Positions 34,576 to 43,707 are shown, counted from the first letter of the stretch. The stretch is 64,000 nucleotides of DNA from Paenibacillus brasilensis (GCF_009363115.1 NZ_CP045298.1:2747001-2811000); one strand, 5' to 3'. Numbers and translations are program-made. Notes: generated by a model not told the origin, from the sequence alone.

Positions 34576-35622
34576 TCAACGCTTGGGCAAGAAGTCGTTT
34601 GTGAAGGCTTTGTCGACCTCCAAAGGCTTGCTGAGCAGCTTGCGTTCGTACATCCAGTCCGAGTAGTTTTTCCATACTTCTGCTTTTTGCACACCCCATT
34701 GCGCGGCATCGTCCTGATAATGCGGGCTTAGCCATTTTTGGCTGGCAAGTACCAGCTTTTTGTCCAGCTCCGGCACGGCTTTGCTTAAGATATCCGCGGC
34801 TTCTTCCGGGTGAGCAATGGTGTATTCATAGCCTTGGGCGGTAGCGTCCATGAACGCTTTGACCAGCTCTGGATCATTTTTAATGGTCTGTTCATTGCTG
34901 ACAATCACAGGCGTATAGTAATCGAGGCTTTTGGAATAATCCTTTACATACAGCATATCCAGTGGTTCACCCCGTAGCTTTGCTTCTATGCCGGTCCATC
35001 CGTAGAAAATCCAGGCAAAGTCGATATCCCGCTTCACGGCTGTAAAATAGTCGGCATTGCCCATATTTATGATCTTCACTTTGCTCACATCGGCCTTGTC
35101 TGAATCCATGATGGATTTCATGACCGCTTCTTCTACGGGTGAACCCCAGCCGCCGTATGTTTTTCCTTCAAAATCCTTTGGGCTTTTAATTCCACGGTCT
35201 ACCGGGGCCGCGAAACCAGAAGTATTATGCTGAATCACTGCAGCGATGGACACAAGCGGGACGCCTTGCGTGCGAGCCTGGGTGACACCTTCTTGATAGC
35301 TGATACCAAAAGGTGCCGCATTCGAAGCGACCATTTGGTCGGCTCCGCCTGAACCAGGTTGAACAATTTGGACATTCAAGCCCGCTTTTTCGTAAAATCC
35401 TTTATCCTTGGCGACGTAGAGTCCCGTATGATTCGTATTTGGTGTCCAGTCGAGTACGACTTTAACGTCCTTAAGCCCCTTTGCCGGGGTGGATGTTGGA
35501 GCGTTGCTGGCAGGAGCCGCCTCTTGAGATGCAGAGGGGGAGCCCCCGCCGCAGGCGGTCAGTGTCAGGGCTATGAGCCACAGACTAATCAGTCCCAGGC
35601 TTAACATTTTCATGCGCTTCAT
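34576..35622 (-). CDS. thiY: THI5/NMT1-like substrate-binding lipoprotein, ThiY type
   Basis: 348 residues from ATG at 35622 (AAAAGGAG upstream). The lipobox LTAC marks a lipoprotein signal with the lipid-modified Cys near residue 24. The mature part has the NMT1/THI5 hallmarks VVLDWTPNTNHTGLYVAKDKG, PGSGGADQMVASNAAPFGIS and DFEGKTYGGWGSPVEE. ThiY proteins bind a formylamino-pyrimidine precursor of thiamine outside the membrane. Controlled by the TPP riboswitch and terminator directly upstream. A 450-base repeat-rich gap separates it from the permease and ATPase genes. Confidence 0.92.
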   Translation of the reverse strand: MKRMKMLSLGLISLWLIALTLTACGGGSPSASQEAAPASNAPTSTPAKGLKDVKVVLDWTPNTNHTGLYVAKDKGFYEKAGLNVQIVQPGSGGADQMVASNAAPFGISYQEGVTQARTQGVPLVSIAAVIQHNTSGFAAPVDRGIKSPKDFEGKTYGGWGSPVEEAVMKSIMDSDKADVSKVKIINMGNADYFTAVKRDIDFAWIFYGWTGIEAKLRGEPLDMLYVKDYSKSLDYYTPVIVSNEQTIKNDPELVKAFMDATAQGYEYTIAHPEEAADILSKAVPELDKKLVLASQKWLSPHYQDDAAQWGVQKAEVWKNYSDWMYERKLLSKPLEVDKAFTNDFLPKR

Positions 35623-35727
35623 CGTTGTGTTCTCTCCTTTTAATTACCCGTCATCCGTCGAATTAGACAGCTTATGCATAAAAATAACATCTGCCGGACG
35701 CTAGCGTTCCAACAACTTAATCCTCAA

Positions 35728-35760
35728 CAAAAAAAGCGCCCCGAGGTTCCGGGACGCTTG
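35728..35760 (-). terminator. Terminator of the TPP riboswitch expression platform
   Basis: On the minus strand AGCGTCCCG-GAACC-TCGGGGCGCT (one mismatch) is followed by TTTTTTT. It lies between the aptamer and the binding-protein gene, the usual place for TPP-dependent attenuation. Confidence 0.88.
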
Positions 35761-35805
35761 CGCTTGTATATACCAAAGTAAGGGATGGCCTATATAAAAA
35801 AGCAC

Positions 35806-35905
35806 ATCTTAGCTTAAGCATTCCTACGCTGGCATTACCCAGATCAGGTTGTAAGGGTCAGTGTCTTGGGACACACTCTCAGCCGGCCGATTCCAGCACC
35901 CCTGG
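35806..35905 (-). promoter_or_regulatory. TPP (THI element) riboswitch
   Basis: On the minus strand: AGGGGTGC, GGCTGAGAG, ACCCTT, ACCTGATCTGGGTAATGCC and AGCGTAGGAA, all in the canonical order. The pyrimidine-sensing CTGAGA and the pyrophosphate-side ACCTGATCTGG are intact. Binding of thiamine pyrophosphate should favour the downstream terminator and shut off the uptake operon. Confidence 0.97.
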
Positions 35906-36183
35906 CATTGTATGGTTTAATGGGTTTATTTATTCGGGTCTAATACGACGATTATATGCCTTGAAGGCTGGACTGTCCAGCATTGAGGAAGAGATGACGG
36001 TTCATTTGCCAAACGACAGGGTACACTTTTATTGTGAGCTTCGCTCTGAAAATGAACATGAACCATTCAGAGCTGTGCGAGTCATGCTAGTTTCAGGTCA
36101 GCTGCGCAGATAGGATCAGATAAGCTGGTGCTGGATGACATGTCCGTACAGAACTGTAATTCACGAAAAGGAGTTGTTGTACC

Positions 36184-36618
36184 ATGGGTAAAACGGAAAC
36201 ATTGGATCGCAGCCAACTGGAACAAGCCATTGTGAAGGCTTTGGATAACAACAAATTTTGCTCGTTGGGCACAGTGGAGGGCGGTAAGCCGAAGGTACGC
36301 TATATGGCCCTCTTCAACGATGGAATGAACATCCATCTGGCAACGAATCGTAAAACACATAAGGTGGATGAGCTAAAAGACAATCCGAATGCTTACCTGC
36401 TGTTGGGTTATGAGGTGGGGGGCACGAAGGAAGTTGTAGAAGTAGAGGCTACCGTCCAGGTCACAGCAGATGAGGGACTGCGCAAACAAGTGTGGAATGA
36501 CTCCCTGAAGGAATGGTTTTCCGGACCGGATGACCCGAATTATGTCATTTTGGACGTGAATCCGACTCGAATTGAGTATGTGGGTCAGCAAACCGAGCGG
36601 CAGGTGTGGGAGAAATAG
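36184..36618 (+). CDS. Pyridoxamine 5'-phosphate oxidase-fold protein (general stress protein 26-like)
   Basis: 144 residues from ATG at 36184 with AAAAGGAG 12 bases upstream. Split-barrel flavin-binding fold: NNKFCSLGTVEGGKPKVRYM, NIHLATNRKTHKVDEL and YLLLGYEVGGTKEVVEVEA. Proteins of this kind bind FMN, F420 or haem; length and lack of a PNPOx C-terminal signature argue against true PdxH. It is a single gene ending in a strong terminator. Confidence 0.85.
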   Translation: MGKTETLDRSQLEQAIVKALDNNKFCSLGTVEGGKPKVRYMALFNDGMNIHLATNRKTHKVDELKDNPNAYLLLGYEVGGTKEVVEVEATVQVTADEGLRKQVWNDSLKEWFSGPDDPNYVILDVNPTRIEYVGQQTERQVWEK

Positions 36619-36635
36619 CGGCAGATATTCAATTG

Positions 36636-36684
36636 AAAAAACCAGCAAATCTTTCGAGTTATGGAGGAGGTTTGCTGGTTTTTT
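36636..36684 (+). terminator. Terminator of the PPOX-fold gene
   Basis: AAAACCAGCAAA/TTTGCTGGTTTT is a perfect 12-bp stem with a 20-base loop, ending in TTTTTT; usable on both strands. Confidence 0.9.
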
Positions 36685-36844
36685 ATTTGTGAAAAAAAAT
36701 AATTATTTTTTTATAAATAACTTTGAGCAAATGACTACTTTTTTGTCTGGCGTTGGATTAAAATAGGAATGGTGGGTTCAAAGCTTACATATATGTGCAA
36801 AAGTATGTATATGAGCCATAAACCTTAATGAGGAGGGGTATATT

Positions 36845-38947
36845 TTGTTATTTCGTAAAAATTGGTTTAAAGGGTTTACTGCAGCGGTTGTAGCTTGCAG
36901 TATGCTGGTATTTACAGCTGCTCCGTCCTGGGCTGCCGATGATTCTCGGGACAGAGCCACAGTGAATTTGCGAATTATGGAAACGACGGATATTCACACG
37001 ACGTTGATGAACTACGATTATTATGCAGACAAGGAAACCAACGAATATGGCTTGATTAACACAGCCGGACTGATCCAGCAGGCACGTAGTGAAGCGAGAA
37101 ACAGCCTGTTGTTTGATAACGGCGACTTGCTGCAAGGCAATCCGTTGGGCGATTATATGGCCAGAAACAAAACCTTCGAGAAAAAAGGCGGTGTCCATCC
37201 TGTCTACAAGATGATGAACTTGATGGGCTACGATGCTGCTACAGTGGGGAACCACGAATTTAACTACGGTCTCGACTTTTTGGAGAAATCACTCAAGGGT
37301 GCCGATTTCCCTTACGTCAATGCGAACGTGTACTATGACAACGGGGGCCAAGATACTAAAAATTATTTTACTCCTTATAAGATTCTCGATAAAACGGTAA
37401 CGGATGAGAAGGGTAAACAGCAAACGCTCCGAGTGGGTGTAATCGGCTTGGTAACTCCTCAAATCATGCAGTGGGATGAAGCTAATTTGCAAGGCAAGGT
37501 TGTTACGAAGGATATTGTGGAAACGGCAAAAAAATTCATTCCTCAAATGAAATTGGAGGGTGCCGATATTATTGTCGTGCTTGCACACACAGGTTATGAG
37601 GATGTGCCGCAAACACCAATGATGGAGAATGCCGTTAAATATTTGAGCCAGGTGGATGGAATTAACGCGATTCTGTTTGGACATGCACATAAATCTTTCC
37701 CAGGCCCTGATTTTAAAGGGATGAGCGGGGTAAACCTGGATAAAGGAACCATTAATGGTGTACCGGCTGTTGAAGCCTCCTCGTGGGGCAAGGAGCTGGG
37801 CATTATCGACCTGAGTCTGGAAAAGGAAAAAAATGAGTGGACCGTTACGAATTCCCAGTCTGAAGCACGTCCGGTTGTGAATGCCAAAAATCAAGCTGTA
37901 CAGACGAATCCAGATTTTAGGTTGGTAGATGCAATCAAGGATGAGCATAAAGGAACGCTGGATTATGTTCGTCAGCCGGTCGGAACTACCACCGCACCTA
38001 TTACCAGTTATTTTGCATTGGTGCAGGATGACCCATCCATTCAGATTGTGACGAATGCACAAAAATGGTATGTTCAAAGCCATCTTAAAGGGACCGAATA
38101 TGAAAATCTTCCCGTATTGTCGGCTGGCGCCCCATTCAAGGCCGGTGGTCGCAACGGTGCTTCGTATTACACCAACATTCCCGAAGGTACGATAGCGATT
38201 AAAAACGTGTCCGATCTGTATGTGTATCCGAATACGGTTCATGCCGTAGAAGTAACCGGTGCTGAAATTCAGGAATGGCTGGAGTGGTCTGCGGGTCAGT
38301 TTAACCGCATTGATCCGAACAAAACAGAGGAACAAGCGCTAATCAACAAAGATTTCCCAACCTACAATTTTGATGTCATTGACGGTGTAACTTACCAAAT
38401 TGATGTAACTCAGCCTGCACGCTACGATGCCAAGGGAACTATTATTGATTCATCGGCTCATCGTATTAAGGACTTGCAATATAATGGGAAGGCAATTGAT
38501 CCTGCACAGAAATTTATCGTAGCCACCAATAACTACCGTGCTTCCTCATCCAAACTGGCGAACCCGGATGGCAAACGCATTGTCATGGCAGCGCCGGATG
38601 AAAACCGTCAAGTCATTACTGACTATATCCGTACGAACGGAACCATTAATCCGTCAGCGGATGGCAATTGGTCTATTGCTCCTTTCGGTCAGGCAAAGGT
38701 TACCTTCGAGTCCTCTCCTGATGCCAAGGATGTGCTGGCTGGAAATCAACAAATTGCATACTTGAGCAGCGCAGCAGACGGCTTTGCCAAATACAGCTTA
38801 AAAGCTGGTGCGAAGCCTAATGCAGCAGAGACTCCTGTTAAGGAAGCTGTAGTCCCTGCGAAAGCAACAGCAAAGCCAGCGGTTAAAACAACGAAGCCTG
38901 CAGTTGCCAAGCCAGCTAACACAACCAAGCCAAAGACTTCCAAGTAA
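36845..38947 (+). CDS. cpdB: Secreted 2',3'-cyclic-nucleotide phosphodiesterase/3'-nucleotidase, CpdB/YfkN-like
   Basis: 700 residues from TTG at 36845 (GAGGAGG 8 bases upstream). A signal peptide ends at PSWA-ADDS. The metallophosphatase domain (about 35-320) shows METTDIHTTLMNYDYY, DNGDLLQGNPLGDY, GNHEFNYGLDFL and LFGHAHKSFPG, covering the di-metal ligands. The 5'-nucleotidase C-domain (about 370-600) follows. The last 50 residues are rich in Lys, Pro, Thr and Ala (KPAVAKPANTTKPKTSK) and resemble a wall-interacting tail; no LPXTG motif. It hydrolyses extracellular nucleotides for phosphate and nucleoside recovery. Confidence 0.92.
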   Translation: MLFRKNWFKGFTAAVVACSMLVFTAAPSWAADDSRDRATVNLRIMETTDIHTTLMNYDYYADKETNEYGLINTAGLIQQARSEARNSLLFDNGDLLQGNPLGDYMARNKTFEKKGGVHPVYKMMNLMGYDAATVGNHEFNYGLDFLEKSLKGADFPYVNANVYYDNGGQDTKNYFTPYKILDKTVTDEKGKQQTLRVGVIGLVTPQIMQWDEANLQGKVVTKDIVETAKKFIPQMKLEGADIIVVLAHTGYEDVPQTPMMENAVKYLSQVDGINAILFGHAHKSFPGPDFKGMSGVNLDKGTINGVPAVEASSWGKELGIIDLSLEKEKNEWTVTNSQSEARPVVNAKNQAVQTNPDFRLVDAIKDEHKGTLDYVRQPVGTTTAPITSYFALVQDDPSIQIVTNAQKWYVQSHLKGTEYENLPVLSAGAPFKAGGRNGASYYTNIPEGTIAIKNVSDLYVYPNTVHAVEVTGAEIQEWLEWSAGQFNRIDPNKTEEQALINKDFPTYNFDVIDGVTYQIDVTQPARYDAKGTIIDSSAHRIKDLQYNGKAIDPAQKFIVATNNYRASSSKLANPDGKRIVMAAPDENRQVITDYIRTNGTINPSADGNWSIAPFGQAKVTFESSPDAKDVLAGNQQIAYLSSAADGFAKYSLKAGAKPNAAETPVKEAVVPAKATAKPAVKTTKPAVAKPANTTKPKTSK

Positions 38948-38981
38948 GTTTGCTTTCCGGCTCCAAAGCTTAACAGAACTA

Positions 38982-39019
38982 AGCAGCAAGTCTCTATCCG
39001 AGAGACTTGCTGCTTTTTT
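38982..39019 (+). terminator. Terminator of cpdB
   Basis: AGCAGCAAGTCTCT/AGAGACTTGCTGCT is a perfect 14-bp stem with a 4-5 base loop and a run of seven T. Confidence 0.95.
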
Positions 39020-39178
39020 GATTTTTATAAAAAATAATATTTTTTTGCCGAACCTACACTTAAGTCCTAAATTTCGAGGGGTTACAAGCTTGTTTTTCTG
39101 CATTTTGTAGTACTTTTGCTCTAGTTATTTGTGATATAATGGTGAAAAAACCGGAAAATTGTTCCGAGGAGGACCATT

Positions 39179-40225
39179 ATGACTTGCAGCAGTTGCAGCA
39201 TCATCTTACCTATTAAGGATCAAGGATTGCTGAAGATCAGGCATCCCAGGGTGTCGCTTATTCCAGCATTAGATGGCTTGGGTATGCTATCGCAGAAATG
39301 CTGTGAGAATGGCAGAGTGTTTCGGTATAACAGTCGTTCAGAGCTGGAGCAGCTGGTTAACGGACTGGCTCGTCTTCCCCATGAATGGCTGCTACATATG
39401 GAGGCTTTGGTGACCGGGATGTATCATGTGGAAGGATATGAGGACTGGCTTCTATTTAGCCAATTGCAAGTCAGGCTCCAACATCCGGAAATTGTGAATA
39501 TTATTTGTGACAAAAGTTTTTCCAGCCACCTGCAGCCTATTGTTGACCACAAATTGAACATTATCGGGTTTGAGTTTTTGCTGCGTCCGTCACATTCGGA
39601 GCGGCCCTTTCAGCCTTTTCGACTGTTTGAAATTGCCCGTGAAGCTGGCCTGCATGCTCATTTGGATCGTTCGGCCCGTATTTCCGCTATTGAAAAGAGT
39701 GCAGCATGTCTTCCTGCGGGGATTAAACGGTTTATTAACTTTCTTCCTTCAACCATTTATAATCCTGTCTACTGCTTGAATCATACCTTTGAGACGATTG
39801 ACCGGTTGTCCATGAATACGGAGGATTTTGTGTTTGAGGTCGTAGAGACGGAAGAAATTGACGACGTGAGTATTTTGCATCAAATATTTGAAAAATATCG
39901 CACACGGGGAGTTTCAGTGGCACTTGACGATGTAGGGGCAGGTTATTCCACGACAGAACTTATGAATTGTCTCCAGCCGGATTATGTCAAAATTGACCGC
40001 AGTTTAATTAATGGCTGTCATCGTAGCAGTGACCAGAAGCGACAGATTACAGGGATAGTGGAATCGGCTTCTCGCTTTGGTGGCTTGGTGCTGGCTGAAG
40101 GCGTTGAGCAGATGGAGGATTTTGAGTTTTGTCGTGAAGCAGGTGTGTCTCTGGCTCAGGGTTATTTGTTTGGCAAGCCGGAACCCTGCCCGCCCTCCAA
40201 TTTTGTACTTAGTAGAGTAGTGTAG
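39179..40225 (+). CDS. Cytosolic EAL-domain c-di-GMP phosphodiesterase
   Basis: 348 residues from ATG at 39179 with GAGGAGG 9 bases upstream. The first 105 residues form an uncharacterised, Cys-containing part (MTCSSCSIILPIKD, QKCCENGR). The EAL domain (about 118-345) keeps the catalytic set: Glu in GFEFLLRP (EFL in place of EAL), Asn in FINFLPSTIYNP, Glu in FEVVETEEI, the Asp pair in ALDDVGAGYST, Lys in DYVKIDRSLI, Glu in LAEGVEQ and Gln in AQGYLFGKP. Activity is therefore likely. No membrane segment. It may lower the c-di-GMP sensed by the riboswitches at 4.2 kb. Confidence 0.9.
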   Translation: MTCSSCSIILPIKDQGLLKIRHPRVSLIPALDGLGMLSQKCCENGRVFRYNSRSELEQLVNGLARLPHEWLLHMEALVTGMYHVEGYEDWLLFSQLQVRLQHPEIVNIICDKSFSSHLQPIVDHKLNIIGFEFLLRPSHSERPFQPFRLFEIAREAGLHAHLDRSARISAIEKSAACLPAGIKRFINFLPSTIYNPVYCLNHTFETIDRLSMNTEDFVFEVVETEEIDDVSILHQIFEKYRTRGVSVALDDVGAGYSTTELMNCLQPDYVKIDRSLINGCHRSSDQKRQITGIVESASRFGGLVLAEGVEQMEDFEFCREAGVSLAQGYLFGKPEPCPPSNFVLSRVV

Positions 40226-40337
40226 TCAGAAGCACGTTTAAATCTACGTAGTCTATAAAATGTGGAGCTTAGATGGGTTTGTCTCATAAGCAAAATTTTA
40301 ACTGTATTGGAAGTACTTATATCACCATTAATGTAAA

Positions 40338-40380
40338 AACGCGAGTGCAGAGGTTATTCCACCCCTGCAACTCGCGTTTT
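40338..40380. terminator. Terminator after the EAL gene
   Basis: AACGCGAGT-GCAG-G pairs with C-CTGC-AACTCGCGTT and is followed by TTTT; the left A-run could serve the other strand. Confidence 0.85.
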
Positions 40381-40528
40381 TTGGTTCATGCTTGTCTACC
40401 TGAGCAAGCTATGGGCAAGCGAAAGCAACCCAGCCTCCAATTTTTACTTGGTAAGGAACGCAAAAAAAACGGAGGCAGTTTTACGACACGTTTTATTTTT
40501 AAAGTAAAGATTGACGTTTTGAAGATAA

Positions 40529-40585
40529 ATAGATACAGTGTATTATACAGGAAACATTGTTTTCTGTATAATACACTGTATCTAT
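40529..40585. promoter_or_regulatory. 22-bp perfect inverted repeat with palindromic arms, operator-like
   Basis: The arms at 40529-40550 and 40564-40585 are exact inverse copies, and five more inner pairs are possible. Each arm contains its own palindrome (TGTAT-T-ATACA left, TGTAT-A-ATACA right). It lies 41 bases before the start of a three-gene oxidoreductase operon. Two adjacent binding sites for a dimeric repressor (TetR or MarR type) would give this picture; no regulator gene is adjacent. No U-run follows, so it is not a normal terminator. Confidence 0.6.
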
Positions 40586-40625
40586 AATGGGTAAAAAATT
40601 TAACATTGCAGGGAGGACAACCAAA

Positions 40626-41639
40626 ATGAAAGCAGTGCAACTGAAAAAAGGTTTCGGCTTTGAAGAATTAACCTTGACGGAAATCGACATACCAGTGCCG
40701 GGACGGCTGGAGGTTCTGATCCGCATTAGGGCAGCATCCATAAATTACCGGGATTTGGTAATTCTCAACGGAGCAATGCCGATTGACATTCAATTTCCCT
40801 TCATTCCGTTATCCGATGGAGCGGGTGAAATTGTAGCTGTGGGCGAAGGAGTGACAAAATTTCAGGTTGGACAAAGGGTAGCGGGAAATTTACAACAGAA
40901 ATTCATTGGCGGGAGCACCAGAGCGGAGGTATTAAAGGACAGTCTGGGCGGCCCGCTCAGTGGAGTGGCGGCTGAATATATCGTTCTGCATGAAGAAGGG
41001 GTCGTCGCCATTCCGGATCACCTTTCTTGGGAGGAGGCTTCCACCTTGCCGATTGCGGCATTAACCGCATGGAGCATGCTGATGGAATCCGGCGGGCTGC
41101 GAGCGGGGGATACGGTGCTCTTGCAAGGAACAGGCGGTGTTTCCATCTTTGGGCTTCAATTCTCTCTGATGGCGGGAGCACGGGTAATTATTACATCGAG
41201 CAGCAATGACAAGCTGGAACGGGCAAAAGCTCTCGGCGCATGGCAGACAATCAACTATTCGGAAGTTCCCGAGTGGGATAAAGCGGCTCTGGAGCTGACA
41301 GGCGGCGGAGTCGACCATGTCCTGGATGTGGGGGGAGCGGCAACAATGGCACAATCCATCAATGCACTTCGTACCGGAGGGACTGTGAGCATGGTCGGAT
41401 TCTTATCGGGCTTGACCATTCCTGAGTTCGATGTCACCAGCATTTTACAAAAGGCTGCGACGATTCGTGGCAGTCAAGTCGGTAACAGGGAACATTTCGA
41501 AAACATGAATCGCGCCATTTCCCACCATCAGCTACATCCTGTCATCGACCGGGTATTCCCGCTCAGCCGAATCGGTGAAGCCTTTGCACTTTTGGCTGAA
41601 GGAAAACAGTATTTCGGTAAAATCGTCGTTCAAATATAA
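40626..41639 (+). CDS. Zinc-independent medium-chain alcohol dehydrogenase/quinone oxidoreductase
   Basis: 337 residues from ATG at 40626, chosen for GGGAGG 8 bases upstream over an in-frame ATG at 40587 that lies in the inverted repeat. MDR fold: N-terminal GroES-like domain (GRLEVLIRIRAASINYRDLV, PLSDGAGEIVAVGEGV, VGQRVAG) and nucleotide-binding domain with VLLQGTGGVSIFGLQ. The Cys and His zinc ligands of true alcohol dehydrogenases are missing at the usual places (Tyr-Arg-Asp in place of Cys), so reduction of quinones or enones with NADPH is more likely. First gene of an operon with an SMP-30-like and an SDR gene. Confidence 0.88.
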   Translation: MKAVQLKKGFGFEELTLTEIDIPVPGRLEVLIRIRAASINYRDLVILNGAMPIDIQFPFIPLSDGAGEIVAVGEGVTKFQVGQRVAGNLQQKFIGGSTRAEVLKDSLGGPLSGVAAEYIVLHEEGVVAIPDHLSWEEASTLPIAALTAWSMLMESGGLRAGDTVLLQGTGGVSIFGLQFSLMAGARVIITSSSNDKLERAKALGAWQTINYSEVPEWDKAALELTGGGVDHVLDVGGAATMAQSINALRTGGTVSMVGFLSGLTIPEFDVTSILQKAATIRGSQVGNREHFENMNRAISHHQLHPVIDRVFPLSRIGEAFALLAEGKQYFGKIVVQI

Positions 41640-41668
41640 ATATTACCCACATCACATAGGAGGCACTC

Positions 41669-42826
41669 ATGCCCAGTAAACCTGATTTGTCCATCAAAGA
41701 TTCTCTAGAAAGAAAGAATAAGAAACCGCGTAAATGGGGACGCAGAGCCGGATTATCGCTGCTGACGGTAATCCTTCTGGGAGTGATTATTTTCATGCTC
41801 ATCCCTTCCCCTGTCCAGCCTGCAAAATGGATTGCACCTTCGGCTCCCTCTTTTGAGAAAGCGGGTCCATGGCAACAAAATAATAAACTCAGCTCCGCAG
41901 AGCTTGTTACAGATGCTCCTAAGTTTCCGGAATTTATCACCTTTGACAAGGAAGGTAATTTATATACGGGAGACTCCGACGGGAAAATTTATAAGGTTGC
42001 CTTTGATGGAAAGGGCAATCCGCAAAAGGCCCAACTATATGCAGATACCAAAGGAACACCCAATGGACTTATGTTTGACGCTAGTGGAAATCTGATCGTT
42101 ACGGATGTCCAGAAGGGGCTGCTGTCTGTAGATCCTTCCGGGAACGTGACGGTGTTGGCCGATCAAGTCGACGGCACACCGATCTATTTGGCCAATGAGC
42201 TGGATATTGCGAAAGATGGCACTATTTATTTTTCTGACACCTCCAATTATGGCAGAGTGACCTTCAAAGAAATCGCCGAGAACAAGCCACATGGACGTTT
42301 GCTGAAATATGATCCGGCGACCAAGCAGACGACAGTTCTGTTGGAAGGCCTTTATTTTGCGAACGGGGTTGCCTTGTCTGCGGACGAAGATTTTGTGCTT
42401 GTGGCAGAGTCGTATCACTACCAATTGGCCAGATACTGGCTCAAAGGGCCGAAGAAGGGGACTTCGGATATTTTTGCGGATAATCTCGCTGGTTTTCCGG
42501 ATAACATTACGCGTGATGATCAAGGCCATTTCTGGGTCGGTCTCTTCACGACACGTATTCCCTTTGTAGATCAGATGCATGGAAGCCCGTGGCTGGCTGG
42601 AATGATGGCCAAATTGCCTCAATCGCTGCTCAGCGGTGCAAGCGCACCTGTGAAGCATGGGCTTGCTGTGGAGCTTAATTCGCAGGGGAAACTCATCGGA
42701 AGTTGGCATGATCCTGAAGGCTCGCTTTATGGCGTAACTACGGCTGTAAACCATGACGGATATTTATATATAGGCACAGCTCCTGGAGGCAGCCAGGGTG
42801 TTCATCGCGTGCTTTTAACCAAATAA
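41669..42826 (+). CDS. Membrane-anchored SMP-30/strictosidine-synthase-like beta-propeller
   Basis: 385 residues from ATG at 41669 with AGGAGG 7 bases upstream. A basic N-terminus and one membrane helix (AGLSLLTVILLGVIIFMLI, residues 28-46) place the propeller outside the membrane. Propeller motifs: PEFITFDKEGNLYTGDSDGK, PNGLMFDASGNLIVTDV, ANELDIAKDGTIYFSDTSN and FANGVALSADEDFVLVAES. This matches the gluconolactonase/strictosidine synthase superfamily, whose members hydrolyse lactones or phosphotriesters with Ca2+. Substrate unknown. 29 bases after the dehydrogenase gene and 18 before the SDR gene, so cotranscribed. Confidence 0.85.
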   Translation: MPSKPDLSIKDSLERKNKKPRKWGRRAGLSLLTVILLGVIIFMLIPSPVQPAKWIAPSAPSFEKAGPWQQNNKLSSAELVTDAPKFPEFITFDKEGNLYTGDSDGKIYKVAFDGKGNPQKAQLYADTKGTPNGLMFDASGNLIVTDVQKGLLSVDPSGNVTVLADQVDGTPIYLANELDIAKDGTIYFSDTSNYGRVTFKEIAENKPHGRLLKYDPATKQTTVLLEGLYFANGVALSADEDFVLVAESYHYQLARYWLKGPKKGTSDIFADNLAGFPDNITRDDQGHFWVGLFTTRIPFVDQMHGSPWLAGMMAKLPQSLLSGASAPVKHGLAVELNSQGKLIGSWHDPEGSLYGVTTAVNHDGYLYIGTAPGGSQGVHRVLLTK

Positions 42827-42844
42827 GCTTGGGGAGGGTTTAAT

Positions 42845-43633
42845 ATGATATTGGATGAGTTGGAATTATCCTGGAAAGGGAAGGAAAGCCTAGCCGGTAA
42901 AGTGGCTTTGGTAACAGGCGCAAGCAGCGGCATTGGGGCATCGATTGCAAGAAAACTGGCAAAGCGAGGCGCATATGTAGCTGTATTGGCACGCCGTCAG
43001 GAGCGATTGGACGAATTGGTTCGCGACTTGCACCAAGAGGAATTGTACGAGGTCATGGCAATCCCAGCCGATATCCAAAAAGCTGAAGATGTACAGCAAG
43101 CGGTCCATGCCATTCTTGAACACTGGGGGCGACTTGACATTATTGTTGCCAATGCCGGCTTCGGGTATCGAAGCCCACTGGCAGAAGTGGACCTGGAACG
43201 ATGGGAGGAGCTTTACAAGACGAATGTGCACGGTCTTGTCCTGACACTGAAGTATGGGCTTCAGCCAATGAGGGAACAGGCCAAGGGGGATGTTGTCATT
43301 GTCTCCTCTATTGCAGCGAAGGAAGTGGTTGCCGGAGGAGGACTATACAGCGCTACCAAGTACGGCGTTAGCGCCATAGCTTCCGCATTGCGTTTGGAGA
43401 CCAGTACGCAAGGAATTCGTGTAACTGCGATTCACCCCGGGGCGGTGGCGACGGAATTTTCGCAGGTGGCCGGATATCCCGAGCAGGAGATTCGGGCGTT
43501 TGCTTCGAGCGTTTTGCCGCTGCATCCCGATGATGTTGCTGAAGCTGCCCTGTATGCACTGGAGCAGCCGGAGCATGTCAACATTCCGGAATTGACCATT
43601 ATGCCTTCGAGGCAGGTCCAGCGGTTCAAATAG
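42845..43633 (+). CDS. Short-chain dehydrogenase/reductase
   Basis: 262 residues. Rossmann motif TGASSGIGASIARKLAKRGAY, acidic/structural NAG in IIVANAGFGY, catalytic Ser in VIVSSIAAKE and Tyr-x-x-x-Lys in GLYSATKYGVSA, and the PG motif AIHPGAVATEF. RR after the first Rossmann turn (LARRQERL) indicates NADPH preference. Last gene of the three-gene operon, followed by a terminator. With the MDR enzyme and the propeller hydrolase it could act on one oxidised or cyclic substrate (inference). Confidence 0.92.
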   Translation: MILDELELSWKGKESLAGKVALVTGASSGIGASIARKLAKRGAYVAVLARRQERLDELVRDLHQEELYEVMAIPADIQKAEDVQQAVHAILEHWGRLDIIVANAGFGYRSPLAEVDLERWEELYKTNVHGLVLTLKYGLQPMREQAKGDVVIVSSIAAKEVVAGGGLYSATKYGVSAIASALRLETSTQGIRVTAIHPGAVATEFSQVAGYPEQEIRAFASSVLPLHPDDVAEAALYALEQPEHVNIPELTIMPSRQVQRFK

Positions 43634-43707
43634 AGCGGTATTAAGTGTGTTTGGGCAACTAAAGAACAACTATCCATAACCTGCTCAAATGGGCGAGCAT
43701 AATCCAA

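Noticed and set aside
37289..38335. 348-codon minus-strand frame inside cpdB
   Set aside because: The plus strand encodes a complete CpdB with intact motifs; the opposite frame has no recognisable domain.
40273..40587. 104-codon frame between the EAL gene and the oxidoreductase operon
   Set aside because: It crosses a terminator and the inverted repeat, and has no ribosome binding site.
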